Positions 1 to 5,554 of a stretch of 8,878 nucleotides of DNA are shown piece after piece; the stretch's first letter is position 1, and each line of letters begins with the position of its first letter. The position numbers and the translations under genes were made by a program. The notes under the pieces are model-generated. The model did not search any database, was not told the DNA's origin, and was given only the letters and a program-made list of their open reading frames with translations. Source of the DNA: Alphaproteobacteria bacterium (GTDB lineage: Bacteria > Pseudomonadota > Alphaproteobacteria > CAISOG01); contig VEQJ01000034.1 in the NCBI GenBank assembly GCA_018883285.1, forward strand, positions 1-8,878, given 5' to 3'.

Positions 1-443
1 CGCTGGTACTGCTGGGTATTCACAATTTTGGGGCACCAGAAAGCTTGCCAGCTTGGTATAAGGATTCCACCCTGGTGCCGGTTATTTTGGAATACAGCCA
101 GCAGGGGTTGCATGAGGCAACCAAAACCTATGGGCTTGGCGGTGATGGCGCTGGCAAGCAACAAGATGGTGATAAGCAGGGCGGCGAAAGGCAGGGCGGC
201 GAAAAGCCAGATGGCCAGCAACAGGATGGCAACAAAGATGGGGCAACCACCCCTGCCCCCCATGATGGCCAGCATGAGGGCACCGCGCCCAACCCAACCC
301 CCAACAATACGCATACCAACAATGCGGCGCCGCCTGCCCCTACACCAGCCGCCCCCACGCCCGCGGCTACCCCTAGCGCAAAGCCTGGTTACGGTATAGA
401 AGAACGTAAACGGCTGGACGAATTGTTTACCAAAAAGCCTTAG
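1..443 (+). CDS. cvpA: CvpA family membrane protein, C-terminal part (5' end outside window)
   Basis: This is the last 146 residues of a protein whose reading frame enters from the left edge (first full codon at 3). The visible start, LVLLGIHNFG, is the end of a hydrophobic segment. It is followed by a LPAWYKDST..P segment like the one that ends the membrane domain of CvpA proteins, then EYSQQGLHEATKTYG. The next ~80 residues are low-complexity: first Gly/Gln/Asp/Lys-rich with short repeats (GGERQ, GGEKP), then Ala/Pro/Thr-rich. It ends with a charged motif, GYGIEERKRLDELF, which recalls the short C-terminal motif of alphaproteobacterial CvpA. CvpA proteins are inner-membrane proteins linked to colicin V export and envelope homeostasis; their biochemical role is not settled. 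The placement just before purF on the same strand is the classical cvpA-purF arrangement and supports the call. The tail is longer and more repetitive than I would expect. Confidence 0.8.
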   Translation, partial: LVLLGIHNFGAPESLPAWYKDSTLVPVILEYSQQGLHEATKTYGLGGDGAGKQQDGDKQGGERQGGEKPDGQQQDGNKDGATTPAPHDGQHEGTAPNPTPNNTHTNNAAPPAPTPAAPTPAATPSAKPGYGIEERKRLDELFTKKP

Positions 444-506
444 CCTGTTGTGCTGGTTGGGGTGACCCAGCCAATAGTTTTGCCCCGTTATGCCCAAGGG
501 AAAAGT

Positions 507-1943
507 TTGATCGTGCCTTTTGATAAATTCAACGATGAATGTGGCGTTTTTGGCATCTATGCCCATCATGATGCCAGTGCCCACGCCGCCCTTGGCCTAC
601 ACGCCCTGCAACACCGCGGGCAGGAGGCGGCGGGGATCGTTTCCTTTGATGGCCAGCGGTTCTACGTGCATCGCGGCTTGGGGCATGTTGCCGACAATTT
701 TGGCAAGGATGCCACCATCGGTCGATTGGTTGGCAATGCCGCCATTGGCCATGTCCGCTATGCCACCAGTGGCGATACCAGCCTGCGCAATGTGCAACCG
801 ATTTATGCCGATCTGGCTAAGGGCGGGTTTGCCCTGTGTCACAATGGCAATCTGACCAACGCCATCGCCCTGCGTCAGGAATTGGTGCAGCAGGGTGCGA
901 TTTTCCAAAGCACTTCCGATACGGAGGTCATTATCCATCTAATGGCGGCGGCCAAAAAGCGCACGCTGGTTGACGATTTGATTACCGCCCTGCAACAGAT
1001 ACAGGGCGCCTATTCGCTGGTGGCGTTGGCGCGTGATTACTTGATTGGGGTGCGTGACCCATGGGGGGTGCGCCCGCTGGTGCTGGGCAAATTGGATGGC
1101 AGCCCCGTGTTGGCCTCGGAAAGCTGCGCCCTGGACATTCTGGGGGCAGAGTTGGTGCGGGATGTTGAGCCGGGTGAGGTGGTGGTCATCAGCAAAAGCG
1201 GGATCAAATCGCTGTTCCCCTTTCGCCCTGTTCCCAAACGCTTTTGTGTCTTTGAGTATATCTATTTTGCCCGTCCCGACAGCCAGATGGAGGGAACCAG
1301 TGTGTACCAGGGGCGCAAGGCCATTGGTGCCGAATTGGCGCGCGAACATCCGGTTGACGCCGATGTGGTCATCCCCGTGCCCGACTCTGGCGTGGCCTCT
1401 GCCCTCGGTTATGCTGAGGCGGCGGGATTGCCCTTTGAGATGGGGATTATCCGCAATCACTATGTTGGCCGCACCTTTATTGAGCCGACCGCCCAAATCC
1501 GCGATCTGGGCGTGAAGTTAAAGCATAACGCCAACCGTGGCGCCTTAGCCGGCAAACGGGTGGTGTTGGTGGATGACAGCATCGTGCGCGGAACCACCAG
1601 CACCAAAATCGTCTCTTTAGTCCGCAACGCCGGCGCGCGGGAGGTGCATTTTCGGGTGGCCAGCCCGCCGATTATCGGATCCTGCTTTTATGGGGTGGAT
1701 ACCCCCGATCGCGACAAATTGTTGGCGGCCAACATGAATCTTGAGGAAATGGCGCGTTATATCGGTGCCGATTCCTTAGGGTTTGTCAGCCTGGATGGCT
1801 TGTACCGCGCCTTGGGGCAGGGTGATGGCCGCAACCCGAATCAGCCGCAATATTGCGATGCCTGCCTAAGCCATGATTATCCCATTCCCCTGACCGATCA
1901 TGACCAGCTGTATGCGATGCCCATCCATGCCACCCTGTTCTAA
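507..1943 (+). CDS. purF: Amidophosphoribosyltransferase (glutamine PRPP amidotransferase), Fe-S type
   Basis: PurF catalyses the first committed step of purine synthesis: PRPP plus glutamine gives 5-phosphoribosylamine. The frame is open from a GTG at 450, but I prefer TTG at 507. It has AAGGGA five bases upstream and gives 478 aa with an 11-residue propeptide before the Ntn nucleophile Cys12 in ECGVFGIY, as in the Bacillus subtilis enzyme (476 aa). GTG at 513 is another option. The N-terminal glutaminase domain has HALQHRGQEAAG and CHNGNLTN. The C-terminal phosphoribosyltransferase domain has the PRPP loop VVLVDDSIVRGTTS (352-365). Cys247 (RFCVFEYIYF), Cys393 (SCFYGVD), Cys450 and Cys453 (YCDAC) match the four 4Fe-4S ligands of the Bacillus enzyme, and the first two fall at the same precursor numbers. 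The E. coli type lacks this cluster. The gene follows cvpA closely and is probably co-transcribed with it. Confidence 0.96.
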   Translation: MIVPFDKFNDECGVFGIYAHHDASAHAALGLHALQHRGQEAAGIVSFDGQRFYVHRGLGHVADNFGKDATIGRLVGNAAIGHVRYATSGDTSLRNVQPIYADLAKGGFALCHNGNLTNAIALRQELVQQGAIFQSTSDTEVIIHLMAAAKKRTLVDDLITALQQIQGAYSLVALARDYLIGVRDPWGVRPLVLGKLDGSPVLASESCALDILGAELVRDVEPGEVVVISKSGIKSLFPFRPVPKRFCVFEYIYFARPDSQMEGTSVYQGRKAIGAELAREHPVDADVVIPVPDSGVASALGYAEAAGLPFEMGIIRNHYVGRTFIEPTAQIRDLGVKLKHNANRGALAGKRVVLVDDSIVRGTTSTKIVSLVRNAGAREVHFRVASPPIIGSCFYGVDTPDRDKLLAANMNLEEMARYIGADSLGFVSLDGLYRALGQGDGRNPNQPQYCDACLSHDYPIPLTDHDQLYAMPIHATLF

Positions 1944-1979
1944 GCCCATAGTTGCGCCCTAACGGCTACAGCTGTGGGC
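1944..1979. terminator. Possible stem-loop at the 3' ends of purF and the convergent gene
   Basis: GCCCATAG (1944-1951), directly after the purF stop codon, can pair with CTGTGGGC (1972-1979) as an 8-bp stem with one G-T pair and a 20-base loop. It spans the stop codon of the convergent gene and could serve both strands. There is no clear T-run and the loop is long, so this is a weak call. Confidence 0.2.
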
Positions 1980-2546
1980 ATGGGCGGCGCCATAGGCATG
2001 CTGGGACATAGGCATGGTGGCTGACCAGCCCGCTTGGCGGGGGATGGCGGCGGTTGTAACAGGCAAAAGACTGGCCAGCACGGGCGGCACCGCAACACCG
2101 TTGTCATCGGGGGTTATCGCCGCCAACAGCATCGCCATCCGATAATCCTCGGCCTGCTGCTGGGTGGCAAATTGTTGCCGCAGGCGACCAACCGTGCGGG
2201 CACAAAGCTGGTGCCCGAAATCCTGATTCAGCCATTGGCACACCTGCTCAGCCTCTGCCGCGGAGTCATACACATCGACCAGGGGTACGACCCGCAAATC
2301 CTCGGTCACGGCATAGCCCCCTTGATCCAAATCGCACAGAAAGCCATCGCCATCCTTGGTCGAACCGCTAAGCAACAGCCTGAGGGGGCAGGATGGATCG
2401 GCGGCCTGGTGACCCTGTAGGCTTAGCTGGACACCAAATTTGCTGGGGGCTACAGTCATGCCACTACCGCCGCTGGCACTTGGCTTTTGGGTTAGGGGCG
2501 GCTGGCTATCATTCGCAACCATCTCATATAATTGATATTCTAACAC
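1959..2546 (-). CDS. Hypothetical protein, 195 aa, family not recognised
   Basis: The start is GTG at 2546, with AAGGA about eight bases upstream on the minus strand (AAAGGAAAAATACC then GTG). An ATG eight codons further in is an alternative. I do not recognise the family. Residues 1-35 are polar and probably flexible (Gln/Pro/Ser/Gly-rich). Residues 36-135 look folded: a beta-like stretch FGVQLSLQGH, then RLLLSGS, GFLCDLDQGGYAVTEDLR, VVPLVDVYDS, and a helix AAEAEQVCQWLNQDFGHQL. A second helical region is rich in Gln (QQFATQQQAEDYRMAMLLAA). The tail after ~150 is Ala/Pro/His-rich. There is no signal peptide or membrane segment; it is probably cytoplasmic. It converges on purF with a 15-base gap and diverges from anmK across a 79-base AT-rich region. 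The good ribosome site and plausible codon use support a real gene. No function can be assigned. Confidence 0.65.
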   Translation of the reverse strand: MLEYQLYEMVANDSQPPLTQKPSASGGSGMTVAPSKFGVQLSLQGHQAADPSCPLRLLLSGSTKDGDGFLCDLDQGGYAVTEDLRVVPLVDVYDSAAEAEQVCQWLNQDFGHQLCARTVGRLRQQFATQQQAEDYRMAMLLAAITPDDNGVAVPPVLASLLPVTTAAIPRQAGWSATMPMSQHAYGAAHAHSCSR

Positions 2547-2574
2547 GGTATTTTTCCTTTTTTCGTAGCATTGT

Positions 2575-2626
2575 TTGTTACAAATTTTTTACAACGCACC
2601 CCTAATACACTACAAAATTGTTACAA
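2575..2626. promoter_or_regulatory. AT-rich divergent control region with two TTGTTACAA repeats
   Basis: TTGTTACAA occurs exactly twice, at 2575-2583 and 2618-2626. Each is an odd-centred palindrome (TTGT-T-ACAA). The second touches the anmK ATG and is preceded by a further ACAA. A weak sigma70-like promoter for anmK can be drawn: TTTACA at 2588-2593, 17-base spacer, TACAAA at 2611-2616. This would place the transcript start within a few bases of the ATG. The region lies between the divergent starts at 2546 (-) and 2626 (+), so one bound regulator could control both genes. This is inference from base patterns only. Confidence 0.3.
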
Positions 2627-3708
2627 TGCCCTTAACGTCTTCCTGTTTTTGGTCGCTAGGCCTGATGAGTGGCACTTCAGCCGATGGGGTGGATGCCGCC
2701 CTGCTGCTGACCGATGGGGTGCGGGGGGCGGCCTGTGGGGCGCATCTGACCCTGCCCTATCCCACCGATTTCCGCCAAGCGCTGTTGGCCAGCTATGGTC
2801 AGACCAGCGCGCCAGCCGCTCTGGTTCGGCAATTAACCGATTTTCACCTGCAGGCCTGTCGGCGGCTGTTGGCGGACTTTGACCAGCCGGTCGCGCTGAT
2901 TGGCTTTCACGGCCACACCCTGTGGCATGATCCCGCCAACCGTTGCACGGTGCAGATTGGCGATGCCGACTGGCTGGCCGCGCAGTTGCAAATCCCCGTG
3001 GTGTCGGATTTTCGCCGCGCCGATGTGGCGGCGGGGGGGCAGGGGGCGCCATTGGTGCCGATTTTTCATCAGGCCTTGGCCGCCGATCTGCCCAAACCCT
3101 TGGCGGTGGTCAATATCGGCGGGGTAGCCAATATCAGCTATATCCCCAACGATCAGCCTGAGGCGATGATCGCCTTTGACACGGGGCCCGGCAACGGCCT
3201 GATCGATGATTGGATGCAACAGCAGTTGGGGCAACCCTTTGACGCGCAGGGGGCGTTGGCGGCGCAGGGTAAGGTGGATGAGGGGGCGTTGGCGCAGCTG
3301 CTGAATCATCCCTATTTCGCCGCACCGCCGCCCAAATCGCTGGATCGCCGCGCCTTTAGCCTGGCGCCGCTGGCCAGGCTGAGCGCTGCCGATGGTGCCG
3401 CCACCCTGACCGCCCTGACCGCCGCCACCATCGCCGCCGCCGTCCGCCATCTGCCAACACCGCCAAGCCAATGGATTGTCGCCGGCGGGGGCACGCAAAA
3501 CCGCACGCTGATGACCCTATTGGCACAGCGGCTGGGGGATGTGCCCGTCTGCATCGCGGAGGCGGTGGGGTGGTCGGCCAGCGCGCTGGAGGCGCAAACC
3601 TTTGCCTATCTGGCCGCCCGCCATCAACGCGGCCTGCCCATCAGCTTTCCTGGCACAACAGGCGCACCGCAACCAATGACGGGCGGGGTGTTGTCACAGG
3701 TACAATAA
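2626..3708 (+). CDS. anmK: Anhydro-N-acetylmuramic acid kinase
   Basis: AnmK converts 1,6-anhydro-N-acetylmuramic acid, released during cell-wall turnover, to MurNAc-6-phosphate with ATP, by cleaving the anhydro ring and phosphorylating together. The product feeds peptidoglycan recycling in the cytoplasm. The protein is 360 aa, close to the usual ~370. Family motifs appear in order: LGLMSGTSADGVDAAL at 11-26 (ATP site), IGFHGHTLWHDP, VVSDFRRADVAAGGQGAPL with the catalytic Asp, VVNIGGVANISYI, AFDTGPGNGLIDDWM, IVAGGGTQNRTL and the C-terminal GWSASALEAQTFAYLAAR. The ATG at 2626 is chosen because the motif block starts soon after it. The frame runs on upstream to 2575 but with no family resemblance. 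No Shine-Dalgarno is visible before the ATG, so translation may be leaderless. It ends 27 bases before a palindromic element. Confidence 0.95.
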   Translation: MPLTSSCFWSLGLMSGTSADGVDAALLLTDGVRGAACGAHLTLPYPTDFRQALLASYGQTSAPAALVRQLTDFHLQACRRLLADFDQPVALIGFHGHTLWHDPANRCTVQIGDADWLAAQLQIPVVSDFRRADVAAGGQGAPLVPIFHQALAADLPKPLAVVNIGGVANISYIPNDQPEAMIAFDTGPGNGLIDDWMQQQLGQPFDAQGALAAQGKVDEGALAQLLNHPYFAAPPPKSLDRRAFSLAPLARLSAADGAATLTALTAATIAAAVRHLPTPPSQWIVAGGGTQNRTLMTLLAQRLGDVPVCIAEAVGWSASALEAQTFAYLAARHQRGLPISFPGTTGAPQPMTGGVLSQVQ

Positions 3709-3735
3709 TCGCAAAAATAGAGTGTTTTTACCCTA

Positions 3736-3880
3736 TAGTCGTTTCAATTTAGAAATATCCAGCCTGCGAAAATGTTACGAGGTCGAGAAACGGAGCGAAG
3801 TGTACACAGAAGTACATGAGCACCGTATCGCAGAGATCGTGACATTTGCAGCACTGGAGATTTCTAAAGTGGAATGACTA
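3736..3880 (+). mobile_element. MITE-like palindromic element, copy 1 (145 bp, short form)
   Basis: The ends are imperfect inverted repeats. The left end begins TAGTCGTTTCAATTTAGAAA, and the reverse complement of the right end begins TAGTCATTCCACTTTAGAAA, differing at three positions. The flanks are TA on the left and TT on the right, consistent with a decayed TA duplication. The inner parts also pair imperfectly (AAATGTTACGA with AAATGTCACGA, ACGGAGC with ACGGTGC, then GTAC with GTAC around an ACAGAA tip), so the whole element can fold as one hairpin. It lies between convergent anmK and the hydrolase gene, and its right end abuts the hydrolase stop codon. It lacks the 30-bp GC-rich segment of copies 2 and 3. 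There is no transposase. TA-flanked ends suggest the Tc1/mariner-IS630 type, by inference. Confidence 0.8.
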
Positions 3881-4552
3881 TTAGCCTCGTCGGCCACCCG
3901 ACTTAGGCTGAATCGGCGCAAAGGAGACGTTGCCGATATAGGCATCCGCCACCGTCATCAGGTCGTCGACCTTACCCCCAAACAGGTGTTTGGCGCCCTC
4001 AACCGTTTGAAAATCGACCTGCACATCGCGTTGGCGTGACAATTTGGCGGCCAGCGTCTTGGCGGCATCGGGCGGCACGATTTCATCCTGATCCCCAATG
4101 ACAATCAGGCCAGAGGCCGGGCAGGGTGCCAGAAAGCTGAAGTCGTACATGTTGGCGGGCGGGGCAACCGCCACAAAGCTGCGAATTTCTGGCCGCCGCA
4201 TCAGCAATTGCATCGCAATCCAGGCACCAAAGGAAAAGCCCGCGACAAAACAGTTGACGGAGGAGTTGTTAACCGATTGCAACCAATCCAGGGCGGCGGC
4301 GGCATCGCTAAGCTCCCCCTCACCCCGTGCAAACTTCCCCTGGCTGCGCCCAACGCCACGAAAATTAAAGCGCAAAACCGAATAGCCACGATTCACGAAC
4401 AAATGAAACAGGCCATAGGTCACCTTATTGTTCATGGTGCCGCCATGTTGCGGGTGGGGGTGCAGCACGATGGCCAGCGGCGCCCCCTCAGGCCCCTGGT
4501 GATAGCGACCCTCTAAACGCCCCTCTGGGCCGTTAAACATGATATCAGGCAT
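3881..4552 (-). CDS. Alpha/beta hydrolase of the COG2945 type, 223 aa
   Basis: This is a small cytoplasmic alpha/beta-fold hydrolase resembling the conserved alphaproteobacterial proteins annotated as alpha/beta superfamily hydrolases. Their natural substrate is not known to me. The triad is visible: nucleophile Ser107 in GFSFG (105-109), the likely acid Asp156 in GDQDEIVPP, and His189 in GAKHLF. Other family segments are HPHPQHGGTMNN (31-42, near the oxyanion region), VLRFNFRGVGRSQG (59-72), GELSDAAAALDWL, QLLMRRPEI and APPANMYDFSFLAPCP (130-145). The tail after 208 is short, basic and probably loose. The ATG at 4552 has AGGG about nine bases upstream. The stop codon TAA directly adjoins palindromic element copy 1, so the transcript would read straight into its hairpin. 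Upstream lies element copy 2, then a divergent gene. Confidence 0.88.
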   Translation of the reverse strand: MPDIMFNGPEGRLEGRYHQGPEGAPLAIVLHPHPQHGGTMNNKVTYGLFHLFVNRGYSVLRFNFRGVGRSQGKFARGEGELSDAAAALDWLQSVNNSSVNCFVAGFSFGAWIAMQLLMRRPEIRSFVAVAPPANMYDFSFLAPCPASGLIVIGDQDEIVPPDAAKTLAAKLSRQRDVQVDFQTVEGAKHLFGGKVDDLMTVADAYIGNVSFAPIQPKSGGRRG

Positions 4553-4921
4553 TCGATTTACCCTAAAAATTTCTTTGGGAGTTGTGGAACTCTATGCGAT
4601 ACCTTATGTAGCCCTTCTTGCTTGAAAAACCAATGGCTTTGTGCAACGCACCGCCAACAAAACTATCGAAGGCCTATAGTCGTTTCAATTTAGAAATATG
4701 CAGCCTGCGAAAATGTTACGAGGTCGAGAAACGGAGCGGCCAGGCGCGCCATAGCGCAGCGACGGCGGGAGTGTACATAGACGTACATGAGCACCGTATC
4801 GCAGAGATCGTGAGATTTGCAGTACTGGAGATTTTTAAAGGGGAATGACTATAAGGATGGCCAAATAGGTCGTGCCCTGCTAAAGCGTTTGTTAGGGTTT
4901 TTGTTTTAGGATGCTGGGGTT
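4553..4921. other. Intergenic region between divergent genes, mostly occupied by element copy 2
   Basis: There is no credible gene in these 369 bases. Positions 4553-4676 hold the leader of the minus-strand hydrolase gene (AGGG before its ATG) and unremarkable sequence. Positions 4677-4851 are palindromic element copy 2. Positions 4854-4921 are the leader of the plus-strand gene at 4922. I could not draw a convincing promoter for either direction. Confidence 0.6.
4677..4851 (+). mobile_element. MITE-like palindromic element, copy 2 (175 bp, long form)
   Basis: This has the same ends as copy 1 (TAGTCGTTTCAATTT... and ...GGGGAATGACTA) and a TA dinucleotide on both sides (4675-4676 and 4852-4853), as expected for a TA target duplication. 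It carries an extra 30-bp GC-rich segment around 4739-4768, containing the palindrome GGCGCGCC, which copy 1 lacks. Outside that segment it is near-identical to copies 1 and 3, with scattered substitutions (for example CATAGACGTACAT where copies 1 and 3 read CACAGAAGTACAT). Unlike the other copies it sits between divergent genes, so it cannot be a shared terminator here. The orientation is the same as copies 1 and 3. Confidence 0.82.
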
Positions 4922-5554
4922 ATGGTAATGACGACAGCCAACAGCTTGGTGGGCAGCCTGCCCCCCGGCCTTGCGGGCAGCGCGGAGCGGGTTCGCCCCC
5001 TGGCGCGGGTTGATGGCGGCCGTTCTTTTCAGGGTTTGCCAGGCGATAGACAGGCTTGGCGCGACCATCCCGATGGCCAACCTGCTCAGCAGCGCGCGGG
5101 CGCCGACCTTTTGATCGCGGTTGATGATGGGCTTGAGGATGGCGGGCATTCCCGCGGCCAATCCCGCCCCGACCCTAACGATGGCAAAACCAGCCATCAG
5201 CGCCTGTTGGGCTATAGCCCGCCGATGGAGGCGGCCGATACGGCGGTGGCACCACTGTCGGCAGAATCCCCGTTGGCCGTGCGCACGGGTCAGGTGGTGG
5301 TTTTCCCCAAAACGCCGCAAAGCCGCCCGCCAGATTTTCTAACCGCGCAACCTGCCACCCATTCCGCTGCCCAGGCCACCACCCATGCCGTTGATCCTAG
5401 CGATTTTGTGCAACCAGCCCTGCTGGCGCAAATGATAAGCCAGAATGATCAGTCACCACGGCTGAACATCGAACCCTTTCGCCAAACCGCCAGCCTGTAT
5501 GCCCGCCAACAAACCACCACCCCCGCCCTATCCGCGCTGGATATAAGGATTTAG
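4922..5554 (+). CDS. Hypothetical protein, 210 aa, probably largely disordered
   Basis: The start is ATG at 4922 with AGGA ten bases upstream; ATG at 4928 is equally possible. I do not recognise the family. The composition is Gln/Pro/Ala/Asp/Arg-rich with few hydrophobic stretches. The exceptions are ADLLIAVDD (61-69), RTGQVVVFPKTPQSRPPDF (121-139) and VQPALLAQMISQ (163-174). The N-terminal 100 residues are low in structure-forming pattern and the C-terminal half looks more protein-like. There is no signal peptide or membrane helix. Codon use (GAT, GGC, GCC, CAG, TTG) resembles the neighbouring real genes along the whole frame, which argues against a shadow. The stop codon overlaps that of the convergent aminotransferase gene (TTAG at 5551-5554). 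The role is unknown. The hydrophobic opposite-strand frame at 4892-5320 is a weaker alternative. Confidence 0.6.
   Translation: MVMTTANSLVGSLPPGLAGSAERVRPLARVDGGRSFQGLPGDRQAWRDHPDGQPAQQRAGADLLIAVDDGLEDGGHSRGQSRPDPNDGKTSHQRLLGYSPPMEAADTAVAPLSAESPLAVRTGQVVVFPKTPQSRPPDFLTAQPATHSAAQATTHAVDPSDFVQPALLAQMISQNDQSPRLNIEPFRQTASLYARQQTTTPALSALDIRI

Noticed and set aside
939..1496. Long minus-strand frame inside purF
   Set aside because: It lies wholly within a gene whose conserved motifs are on the other strand; it is a codon-bias shadow in GC-rich DNA.
2833..3498. Long minus-strand frame inside anmK
   Set aside because: Gly/Gln/Arg-rich shadow of a gene with complete family motifs on the plus strand.
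3736..3880. CRISPR repeats or a structured riboswitch as explanation for the repeats
   Set aside because: The copies are 145-175 bp, unevenly spaced between ordinary genes and not separated by uniform spacers. Their TA-flanked inverted ends fit a mobile element better.
4618..4848. Open frame running through palindromic element copy 2 as a possible small protein
   Set aside because: It is mostly element sequence. The same frame is open in the other copies, but every aligned difference changes the amino acid, and there is no ribosome site.
4892..5320. Minus-strand frame opposite the 4922-5554 gene
   Set aside because: It has some hydrophobic stretches but Arg/His-rich ends, and codon use is less like the neighbours than the plus-strand frame. 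Kept only as a weak alternative.
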